Assembly (NCBI GenBank): GCA_022508345.1 | Contig: JAFLVK010000002.1 | Coordinates: forward strand, 325,649-389,648 | Reading direction: 5' to 3' | From: Clostridiales bacterium | Lineage (GTDB): Bacteria > Bacillota > Clostridia > Christensenellales > CAG-314 | DNA: 64,000 bases | Part shown: one piece after another, positions 8,592-16,410 of the stretch | How positions within the stretch are numbered: position 1 is the stretch's first letter | Layout of the letters: each line of letters opens with the position of its first letter | The notes under the pieces: generated by a model | What the model saw: only the letters and a program-made list of their open reading frames with translations | Database searches by the model: none | What the model was told of the DNA's origin: nothing | Translations under genes and position numbers: made by a program

Positions 8592-10049
8592 ATGCAAGAG
8601 ATTTTTATTTCCTATTCCAGCAAGGATCAACAATGCGCAGATGAAATCGTGGCTTATCTTGAAGAGCGCGGTTTTAGCTGTTTTATCGCGCACAGAGATA
8701 TAAAAGCAGGCGAATCGTACGATATGCGCCTCATTGATGCAATTGACCGTGCAAAGCTGCTAGTTTTGGTTTTTTCCGACAATTCGGATATGTCCAAGCA
8801 TGTAAAGTCGGAAATTGCCATGGCATTTGACAACGAAACCACCATCATTCCGTACAAAATCACCGGCAGCAAGCCCACACAGCTGAAGTATTACCTTCAA
8901 ACAGCGCACTGGCTGGACGCTACTGCTCCCACAACAAACCACCTGGAAGATTTGTGCAGCCGAATAGCTGAAATTATCCAACCGTCTGACAACAAGCAAA
9001 AAGTAGTAATGGCTGTATCTCAACTACTCACTGAGCAAGGCTTCCAGTTCGAAATCGCAGACGTAATAGATGCGCCATGCTACACCACGGTTACGGTTCA
9101 ATTGACCAACACGCAAATACATCAAGGCATACTACAACGCAAACTGATGATGTTGGAAAGAGATGCCCGTTACAAGTTAAATACTCCTGCACGTGTGTAT
9201 CGCGAAAATAACGGTATACTCGGCGATTTAGTTTATAAATATGTATTTGAAATTACACATGACAAAACTGTCAGTTTTGATATGCAACAAGCGCTAGCCA
9301 AAACGCCCGAGTTAAAGGATATGCAACTGCCCATTGTCGTAGGAATGGATTACGACGGAAGCGTTGTATGCAAAGATTTACACGACACCGCTACTGTTTC
9401 CGTTTGTGGAGGCGAAGGGTCGGGGAAACGAAACTTTATTTACAACATGATACACAGTATCATATCCGTACGCTCTCCGCAGGAAGTAAATTTTGCCATA
9501 TTCGGCGACAAAACGTGTTACCAATTCCTGGAAAATTCGCCATATTTAGCTTTTGAAATAAAGCCAAGCGAATATAGCATATTTGAAAAAATCGAACAAA
9601 TAGCTGTACGCAGACTTGCCAAAACGCAACAAAAACCGATTGACGCATATAACGCAAACGCCACAGAAAAAATACCTCACCTTGTGGTTATATGTGAAGA
9701 TGCGGAATTGAATTACGATATACTAAGAAGATTCTTCGACAACACAACAAACAAAATTTTGTGGCAAGCAAGCGGAATTCATATTGTTGTAAATAGCGAA
9801 CACAGAAACAGCTTGTCACCTTATACGTTTGACACAACAATATATCACGCTATTCCAAGCGAAAATTATATGTCTCACAATGCCTACATATTGAGCTATG
9901 CTACGGGAGATATAATTTACGAAGATGGTGATGGCAGAATACAGCGTAGACTATTGTCGCCGTACGTCAGTGAGCAGTACATGCAAGAAGTTTCTGCGCA
10001 AAAGCAAAATCTAGCGCGGTCAAGCCACAAAGACACCTTTGACGAATAA
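8592..10049 (+). CDS. TIR-domain protein fused to a degenerate FtsK/SpoIIIE-like motor domain
   Basis: N-term MQEIFISYSSKDQQCADEIVAYLEERGFSCFIAHRDIKAGESYD...SKHVKSEIAMA...HWLDA is a TIR_2-type domain. C-term LPIVVGMDYDGSVVCKDLHDTATVSVCGGEGSGKRNFIYNMIHSIISVRSPQEVNFAIFGDK...PHLVVICEDAEL...QASGIHIVV...ATGDIIYEDGDGRIQRRLLSPYVSEQYMQEV follows FtsK/SpoIIIE order. Internal start chosen because the promoter lies inside the longer ORF. Confidence 0.85.
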   Translation: MQEIFISYSSKDQQCADEIVAYLEERGFSCFIAHRDIKAGESYDMRLIDAIDRAKLLVLVFSDNSDMSKHVKSEIAMAFDNETTIIPYKITGSKPTQLKYYLQTAHWLDATAPTTNHLEDLCSRIAEIIQPSDNKQKVVMAVSQLLTEQGFQFEIADVIDAPCYTTVTVQLTNTQIHQGILQRKLMMLERDARYKLNTPARVYRENNGILGDLVYKYVFEITHDKTVSFDMQQALAKTPELKDMQLPIVVGMDYDGSVVCKDLHDTATVSVCGGEGSGKRNFIYNMIHSIISVRSPQEVNFAIFGDKTCYQFLENSPYLAFEIKPSEYSIFEKIEQIAVRRLAKTQQKPIDAYNANATEKIPHLVVICEDAELNYDILRRFFDNTTNKILWQASGIHIVVNSEHRNSLSPYTFDTTIYHAIPSENYMSHNAYILSYATGDIIYEDGDGRIQRRLLSPYVSEQYMQEVSAQKQNLARSSHKDTFDE

Positions 10050-10066
10050 ACATATAAGCAAAGCAC

Positions 10067-10095
10067 AAGCCCCTTGGTAATTACCCAAGGGGCTT
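10067..10095. terminator. Hairpin terminator between TIR gene and rnpB
   Basis: AAGCCCCTTGG taattac CCAAGGGGCTT, 11-bp perfect stem. Confidence 0.6.
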
Positions 10096-10106
10096 CACAA
10101 TTTAAT

Positions 10107-10465
10107 GTAAGAGTTCAGTCTGTAAGCCGAGTTCTGTATTGGACGGTTATCTGTCTAGCACTGCCGTTACCGACAGCGTCAAGCGAATATGTCGAGATGC
10201 CGAGCAGGCATTTGATCTCATTTCTTGCACCGAGTGGGGTTTACATGCACACGATGTCACCAGCGTGTGTGTAGGCTCTTACCCTGCATTTCCACCCTTA
10301 CAGTGCAGTCTTACGACATGACACTGCGGTATATTTCTGTTGCACTTTCCTTAAAGTCGCCTTCACAGGCCGTTAGCCTGCACTCTTGCTCTGTGGTGCT
10401 CGGACTTTCCTCGTGGCCTAGCCAAACTTGGCTACCATCCACGCAACCGTCTGGCTGTCTCTTAC
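10107..10465 (-). ncRNA. rnpB: RNase P RNA (bacterial class A)
   Basis: Minus strand contains GAGGAAAGTCCGAGCACCACAGAGCA, AACAGAAATATACCGC, GGGTGGAAATGCAGGGTAAGAGCCTACAC, AAACCCCACTCGGTGCAAG, CGGCTTACAGACTGAAC. Ends GTAAGAG/CTCTTAC pair (P1). Confidence 0.95.
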
Positions 10466-10471
10466 ATGGTT

Positions 10472-10500
10472 AGTATAAGTATTTTTCTGCAATTTGTCAA
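10472..10500 (-). promoter_or_regulatory. rnpB promoter
   Basis: Minus strand TTGACA-N17-TATACT positioned 7 nt before the inferred rnpB 5' end. Confidence 0.8.
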
Positions 10501-10519
10501 CACATACTGCCAATTCTGC

Positions 10520-11143
10520 TTATAGCGACAACAAATATTTGTCGGCTGGGGTGTCGTTTACAAAAGCTTCAAGCTTTGTTATGCGGTAGTCGCCCGTGAG
10601 GTTGTGTGCGCGCATGAGGTGTGTTACAAGGCGGTCGGGGCGCAAGTTGTCGTTGCCGATTGCAAGCGTTACAAGCGCGGTGTTGCTGTCAACCTTTTTA
10701 GCAGTGAAGATGCGGCTAGACACCGTTTTCTCCACCCATTCGCCCTTTTCCTGATAGGAAATTGTGTACATGGGGTGCAAAATTTCCGATATTACGTCAC
10801 CAATGCCCTGCGCCGTCACTTGATAGGTTGCCCTGTTTAGCGTTGATGCAAGGTTAACTTCCGCATTAAAAAGTTTGCTAAATCGTATGCCGTTGGGGCA
10901 CACTGCGTTGAGCCTGTCAAGTAAATCCGTGCTGTAAGGAGTTTTCACAGAAACGTATTCCGCAACACTCTCCACACCGAGGGCTATCGGCGAAGAAAAG
11001 CCCAACTCCATGTGCGGGTTGAAGCCCTGCGAATACTCCGCTTGTAAATTTGCCCTGCGAAAAATATATGTAACTGCCCGTAGATTGTCCACGTGGGACA
11101 CCAACGCTGCCGTTCCCGTTTTTTCAAATTTTAGTACAACCAT
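10520..11143 (-). CDS. Radical SAM-associated protein (DUF2344/TIGR03936-like)
   Basis: MVVLKFEKTGTAALVSHVDNLRAVTYIFRRANLQAEYSQGFNPHMELGFSSPIALGVES; start moved to the downstream Met next to the upstream gene's stop. Confidence 0.88.
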   Translation of the reverse strand: MVVLKFEKTGTAALVSHVDNLRAVTYIFRRANLQAEYSQGFNPHMELGFSSPIALGVESVAEYVSVKTPYSTDLLDRLNAVCPNGIRFSKLFNAEVNLASTLNRATYQVTAQGIGDVISEILHPMYTISYQEKGEWVEKTVSSRIFTAKKVDSNTALVTLAIGNDNLRPDRLVTHLMRAHNLTGDYRITKLEAFVNDTPADKYLLSL

Positions 11144-11144
11144 A

Positions 11145-12947
11145 TTATTTCCCCAACTTTCGGTTTCCCTCATATGTAGAGCAATATCCGTGTTTTTTAA
11201 GTCCGCAACCGTTGCACTGCTTGTTGCAGGACGGTGTTGTATCCGCAGACATTGCCTTGTTGTATTCATGCCTTAGGTATTGCTTTGTCACGCCAATATC
11301 CACGAAATCCCACGGCAGTGTTTCGTCAAGGTCGTAGGCTCTCACAATCTCACTAACGTCTACGCCACACTGCTCAAATGCCTTGCGGTAGTAGTCGAAA
11401 TTGTAGTGCTCACTCCAAGCGTCGAAACGTGCGCCGTTGAGATATGCTTGGTAAAGGCTGTCGGCAATGCTGCGTCCGCCACGCGCCAGCACCGCTTCGA
11501 GAACGGAGCTGTCGTAGTCGTTGTAGGCGAAGCTGATACCGCTCTTTTTGAATGCGTCACTTAAATATTTTTGCTTGGCGTCGATGTCTTCACGGGTTGC
11601 AAATGCACACCACTGAAATGGCGTAAACGGCTTGGGGATAAAGGTTGAGCAGGAAACGGACAGGCGCAAGCCCTTGCCTGACGTACGCGTGCGTTTGTAC
11701 AATGATTTGACCTTGCAGGCAAGCTCGTAAATGCCCTGCACGTCCTCCATTGTTTCCGTGGGAAGCCCCAGCATAAAATACAGCTTGACGGAAGAATATC
11801 CCTCTTGGAAAGCTTCGGTAAGTGTGCCGAAAATATTTTCTTCCGTGATGTTTTTGTTGATGACGTTGCGTAGCCTTTGCGTGCCTGCTTCGGGCGCAAA
11901 TGTCAGTGAGCTTTTGCGATTGCCCTCTACCATTTGCCCCTTGAAACTATCCAAACGCATGCTGGGCAAATTTAGTTGAACGTGATGTTCCTTGGCGTAG
12001 GGGTACAATTTTTCAAGCAGTGGCAACAGCTCGCTGTAATCGCTTGTTGACAGGCTGTTTAGCGACAGCTCGTCGTAGCCTGTGCTTTCCAGTAACGCCT
12101 TGCACAGCTCAAATGCATTATCCGCCGAACGCTCGCGCACGGGGCGGTAGATAAACCCTGCCTGGCAGAAACGGCAACCGTTAGCGCACCCGCGGAACAG
12201 CTCCGCTACTGCTCGGTCGTGAACAATCTCCATGCTGGGCACAAGCTGCGTTGTGGGCGTAAAAACTGTGTTCATATCCGCTTCGATATTCCGCCAAACT
12301 GTCGTATTGGGTAATGCTTGTAGCCTATCTCCACTGTACGTAGCCTCGTGCAAGCATGGGACGTAAATGCAACTGTATTTTTCGTCCACGTAGCGCAAAA
12401 AGTCGCTCTTTTTCACCCCAGGCATGGATTTGTAGTCTTCAATTATCTGTTTCCAGGGCGTTTCGCCCTCACCCACGAAGAAGAAGTCGAAGTACTTGTA
12501 CATGGGCTCGGGATTGACGGTACACGGTCCGCCTGCAACAATAAAGGGGTAGTCCTCACCACGTTCCGCAGTTGTTACCGGTATGCCTGCAAGATGCAGC
12601 ATGTGGAATACATTACTGTAGCACATCTCGTACTGCAAGGAGAACCCCACAAAGTCGAAATCCTTGAGCGGTGTTTGCGTTTCCAGGCTCGCTAGAAGAA
12701 GATTGTTTGCCTTGAGGTAATCTTCATAATCCTTGAAGGGTGTGTAGCAACGCTCGCACACCACCTTGTCTATTGAGTTGAACAGATAATACAAAATGCG
12801 AACGCCCAAGTTGGACATTCCCACTTCGTAGCTGTCGGCAACGCACATGCAAAAGCGTACGTCGCACTGCTTGTTCATATCGGGCGTGTTGTATTCCCCA
12901 CCGAAGTATCGGTAAGGCTTTTGCACGCTGTCAGTTAATTTAGTCAA
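11145..12947 (-). CDS. B12-binding radical SAM protein (TIGR03960-like)
   Basis: FRGCANGCRFCQAGFIYRPVRERS cluster motif; adjacent to DUF2344 partner. Confidence 0.9.
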   Translation of the reverse strand: MTKLTDSVQKPYRYFGGEYNTPDMNKQCDVRFCMCVADSYEVGMSNLGVRILYYLFNSIDKVVCERCYTPFKDYEDYLKANNLLLASLETQTPLKDFDFVGFSLQYEMCYSNVFHMLHLAGIPVTTAERGEDYPFIVAGGPCTVNPEPMYKYFDFFFVGEGETPWKQIIEDYKSMPGVKKSDFLRYVDEKYSCIYVPCLHEATYSGDRLQALPNTTVWRNIEADMNTVFTPTTQLVPSMEIVHDRAVAELFRGCANGCRFCQAGFIYRPVRERSADNAFELCKALLESTGYDELSLNSLSTSDYSELLPLLEKLYPYAKEHHVQLNLPSMRLDSFKGQMVEGNRKSSLTFAPEAGTQRLRNVINKNITEENIFGTLTEAFQEGYSSVKLYFMLGLPTETMEDVQGIYELACKVKSLYKRTRTSGKGLRLSVSCSTFIPKPFTPFQWCAFATREDIDAKQKYLSDAFKKSGISFAYNDYDSSVLEAVLARGGRSIADSLYQAYLNGARFDAWSEHYNFDYYRKAFEQCGVDVSEIVRAYDLDETLPWDFVDIGVTKQYLRHEYNKAMSADTTPSCNKQCNGCGLKKHGYCSTYEGNRKLGK

Positions 12948-13007
12948 ATTGAACTCCTATATTGTTAATCGGTCTGCAATTAAGAAATTTGTGTAATGTT
13001 CCGTAGG

Positions 13008-13160
13008 TGTGAGTGGGTAAAAGCAAGGTAGGCGAGGCGCGCGCGGAAAACTCGAAGGAGTGTACTAAGCGTACATACTACGTGGCGTTCGCTTCGCTCG
13101 GCTAAGGACTGAGAGTTGCCACAGCGCAACAAAGTATTGCGAAGCTTATAGCCGCTCACA
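13008..13160. repeat. Dispersed structured repeat, copy A
   Basis: Shares AAGCAAGGTAGGCGAGGC, GGAGTGTACTNAGCGTACAT and AACAAAGTATTGCGAAGCTTATA with copies B and C; termini TGTGAGTGG/CCGCTCACA. Confidence 0.8.
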
Positions 13161-14400
13161 ACGCCATGGTTGCCATAAGCGTTCCCACCAAGTTTAAATC
13201 TTCACCTTGCAAAATTTTATATTTGATACCGCGCTTGCCTAAAATCTCATTCAAATACATTTCAAAGAAATCACGGTAGTAAGGCAGCTTGTTGAATGTT
13301 GTGCCTTCCGCTACTATTGCTACGGGCAGGGTCTTGTCCTTGCAGGAAGCTATTGCCAATGCAGCGTTGACTAGCGCGCCCATCTTTGCCGCGCGACGAA
13401 TCAACCCAACGCACACTTCAAAAGCAAATGCCCTGTCCTGCTCCGCTTCGAACTCGCAACAGAACTTGTCCTCTGCCAAAAATACGGAAACGTCCTTTAG
13501 CGTGAAGGGAACAATGTGTGTTTTGCCAACAAAAACTTTATCCCTTTCAGCTACACAAAGCGCCTCGTAAATTACGTCGGAAAGATACTTGCCACTGGTC
13601 ATCTTTTCAAACAGCTGCTTGTCGGGTACTGCCGTGCGGGCAATAGTTGCCTTGTCGAAATCTCCCTGTACAAAACCGTCGAAGTTGCCGCACTCGGTGT
13701 TGACCAACATCTTACCGGCGGGCAAGCCCTTAACCTTGGTTATCTTTGACGTGTGTTCAATATAGCAAACATTTGTACCCGTGCCGTAAATGTAGCCGAG
13801 ATATGCCGAAAACGGCTCGTCGTTTAAAGCCAATCCGCCAAGCAGTGTTGCCACCGTGTCGTTTAGAATAACAATGGAACGCTGTTCGTCACTGTACTGT
13901 TTGCAAGCGGCAAGTGTTTCCTGCCCTACGCGCGTACCGATAACCTCGGGCGCCTTGACTTCCTTGCTGAACATCACCACTTTGCCGTCAAGATCCTTGT
14001 CCATGTCCACCTGATAGGAAAAACAAAAACCGATATCCTTGCCTTCGTGCAACAGCCTTTTTATGTTTGCTGCGATAGCGTTGTAAAACTCGGCTTTGCT
14101 CAGTTGGGTGTCGGAAGCGGGCATTGTTGTCTTTTTCAAATTGTCAATGACAACCTTGCCCTGTTCGTCGAAGTACCCCAGCGCGCTACGGAAATTGGTT
14201 CCGCCGGCATCGATAAGTATGCGCTTGCCATGCTTTATTTTTGAACGGTCGACATTCATGAGATACGTGGGAATCATGGGCATGCCGCCTTTCCCGTCCA
14301 GCCCCAACTGCATTTGACCCCAAAAGTTATCTAGTGAGGATTGAATATCAACATTGTCGGCGCTTTGGTTGTGAAGTTTCAAAAATTCCAATGCTATCAT
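13156..14400 (-). CDS. Hexokinase-family (eukaryotic-type fold) sugar kinase
   Basis: RILIDAGGTNFRSALG, ILNDTVATLLGG, YIYGTGTNVCYIE, NTECGNFDG motifs. Confidence 0.82.
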   Translation of the reverse strand: MIALEFLKLHNQSADNVDIQSSLDNFWGQMQLGLDGKGGMPMIPTYLMNVDRSKIKHGKRILIDAGGTNFRSALGYFDEQGKVVIDNLKKTTMPASDTQLSKAEFYNAIAANIKRLLHEGKDIGFCFSYQVDMDKDLDGKVVMFSKEVKAPEVIGTRVGQETLAACKQYSDEQRSIVILNDTVATLLGGLALNDEPFSAYLGYIYGTGTNVCYIEHTSKITKVKGLPAGKMLVNTECGNFDGFVQGDFDKATIARTAVPDKQLFEKMTSGKYLSDVIYEALCVAERDKVFVGKTHIVPFTLKDVSVFLAEDKFCCEFEAEQDRAFAFEVCVGLIRRAAKMGALVNAALAIASCKDKTLPVAIVAEGTTFNKLPYYRDFFEMYLNEILGKRGIKYKILQGEDLNLVGTLMATMAL

Positions 14401-15341
14401 AATTTACCTTCCAAAATGTCCTGTATTGTTACGACCTCCAGGAGCCCCTGCTCCCTTAGTTCCTCCACACGCTTTTCGCGCATGACGTCCTGTTCAGTGG
14501 GGTTGTCCGCCTTTACGTACACGTTGCCCTTGAACAGCTTTGCCGTGTACCGTCCGCCCTTTTGAACGATTGTTTTGAGCACGTCGTACAGCTCACCGCT
14601 GTTGGACAGCTCCAGCGAACGCGCCAAGCAAAACGCCTTGTTGCGGTACTCGGAAGATGTCTTTTTTACCGCACCCACGTATTCTTTTATGCGTTCAATT
14701 GCAACCTGGGTGAGTTTTTTCTTGGATACCTGCCCTTCAAGCGACACGGGACGGTTCAACTCGAAATTGTTGTTTACGCCCTTGCGAACGTGATACTTTG
14801 CAAGCAGTTCTTCCACCGTCAGCCCGCTGTCTTCAACCAAATACTTTAGCGTCAACAGCGACACGTACGCATCCTCTTCCGAATTGTGTTGGTGAAATGT
14901 CACGCCCAGCTCGTCTGCAATCTTGTTGAGCCCCTTCACTTCCTTTTCGCCCTTGTACAGCCTATATAACAGCTGCGAACATATAAATTCGAAGTTGATA
15001 GATGGCAAATGATACCGCTCACATGCTTTGTTGAGCATGCGAACGTCACTGTCCACTGCGTGTCCCAACACAATGTACTGGGGGTCGGTTAAGAGAGCCG
15101 AAACCTTGCCGTACACCTCTCTGAAATCGGGCGACGCGTCCAACAACTTCTTGTCCAAATGCAAATCAATGCCTACGTTTGCGCGGGTGCCGTTCAGGTT
15201 GTACTTGGTCTTGGGGTTTATCCAGATGTTTTCGCGGCTGAGAATGTTGAAATGTTCGTCGGCAATGACCACACCGATACTGCATATGCTGCTTAGTAAA
15301 TAGCCGTTTGCCGCCTCTATGTCGAAAGCCAAATATTTCAT
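14397..15341 (-). CDS. DnaQ-like 3'-5' exonuclease
   Basis: MKYLAFDIEAANG...CSIGVV, VLGHAVDSDVRML, HNSEEDAYV exonuclease motifs. Confidence 0.8.
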   Translation of the reverse strand: MKYLAFDIEAANGYLLSSICSIGVVIADEHFNILSRENIWINPKTKYNLNGTRANVGIDLHLDKKLLDASPDFREVYGKVSALLTDPQYIVLGHAVDSDVRMLNKACERYHLPSINFEFICSQLLYRLYKGEKEVKGLNKIADELGVTFHQHNSEEDAYVSLLTLKYLVEDSGLTVEELLAKYHVRKGVNNNFELNRPVSLEGQVSKKKLTQVAIERIKEYVGAVKKTSSEYRNKAFCLARSLELSNSGELYDVLKTIVQKGGRYTAKLFKGNVYVKADNPTEQDVMREKRVEELREQGLLEVVTIQDILEGKL

Positions 15342-15395
15342 CAAATATACTGTACCAAATTTAACGCAAAGTGTCAATTCATTGTGAAGAGGAGC

Positions 15396-15842
15396 CTACT
15401 GCTCCGTGTCAGTAGACTCCTCTTCGACAAACACTCCTGTATCGGCAGGGTTGCATTGATTTACGCTTTTCTTTTGCTTGACAATAAACTTGATGGCTAC
15501 AATCAACTGCCAAATACCCACCGCTATCAAAAATATTGCAAAGCAAAGCCTGAGCACCTTGTTATCCGCCCTGTCGGCAATTAGCGCACCCACAACGGCA
15601 AACACAATGGCAGGAACAATCAGCCACCACACGTGCTTGGTTTGTACAAGCTTGTTTTTGGCATGAAACACAAGCGCAACACAGCACATGGGCAAAAAGC
15701 TGATAAGGTTTATTGCCTGTATCGTCTTTTGCGACATGTCAAGAAATGACAACAACGGAACAAGCACCGTGCCGCCGCCCATTCCCATTCCGCCAACTAT
15801 CCCTGCAAGAAAGCCAAATAATATTAGAAGAAATACCGTCAT
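15396..15842 (-). CDS. Half-size TauE/SafE (TSUP) permease
   Basis: GFLAGIVGGMGMGGGTVLVPLL motif; 148 aa. Confidence 0.8.
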   Translation of the reverse strand: MTVFLLILFGFLAGIVGGMGMGGGTVLVPLLSFLDMSQKTIQAINLISFLPMCCVALVFHAKNKLVQTKHVWWLIVPAIVFAVVGALIADRADNKVLRLCFAIFLIAVGIWQLIVAIKFIVKQKKSVNQCNPADTGVFVEEESTDTEQ

Positions 15843-15911
15843 AGAAACTCCTTAAATTATTTACGTATTGTGTTTTTATTTGAGGGGTTTAGAAGTAAGC
15901 TTACAAGCCCC

Positions 15912-16277
15912 TCAAAAAAGCATTTTAATGCCACCGGCAATTAAAACGAGGGCGAATATGATTTTTGCTACGTTTCCCTTTATCTTGGACAGCAAAAGTG
16001 CGCCTACAATACCGCCCACAACCACCCCTAGCGTTGCCCACAGTGTGGGGGTCCAATCGACGTTGCCCTTAATTAGGTACACTGCCGCGCTAACCACGGT
16101 TAACGGCAAAATAATCAAAAGTGCCGTTGCCTGAGAGTGCTTTTGATGCAGCTTGACCACTGCCAGCAACAGCGCAACAATCAAAACTCCGCCACCGCCG
16201 CCTAAAAATCCGTTTATAAACCCCGCCAAAGCGGAAAAAATAACCAATATCCATTTGTTTTTTGCCGTAAGATTCAT
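15912..16277 (-). CDS. Half-size TauE/SafE (TSUP) permease
   Basis: SALAGFINGFLGGGGGVLIVALLL motif; 121 aa, adjacent paralog. Confidence 0.8.
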   Translation of the reverse strand: MNLTAKNKWILVIFSALAGFINGFLGGGGGVLIVALLLAVVKLHQKHSQATALLIILPLTVVSAAVYLIKGNVDWTPTLWATLGVVVGGIVGALLLSKIKGNVAKIIFALVLIAGGIKMLF

Positions 16278-16315
16278 TTTTCTTTCCTTTATTTATTTTG
16301 ATTGCATTATTTTGA

Positions 16316-16344
16316 TTGACCTTTATTTTAGTTTGTATTAAAAT
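16316..16344 (+). promoter_or_regulatory. Putative promoter of the 936-aa surface protein gene
   Basis: TTGACC-N17-TAAAAT. Confidence 0.55.
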
Positions 16345-16410
16345 AGTAGTACGTATGTATTTATATATATACTACTTTAGAAACTCTATAGAAAAGGTAT
16401 TGAAACAACT

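Noticed and set aside
8592-10465. TIR gene as part of a multi-gene defence island
   Set aside because: Neighbours are the ECF transporter operon, rnpB and a radical SAM pair, with no other defence or mobile genes nearby; only a single-gene hypothesis is supportable.
10720-11270. Long overlap of the DUF2344 ORF with the radical SAM gene
   Set aside because: Disappears when the DUF2344 start is set to MVVLKFEK (11143), directly after the upstream stop.
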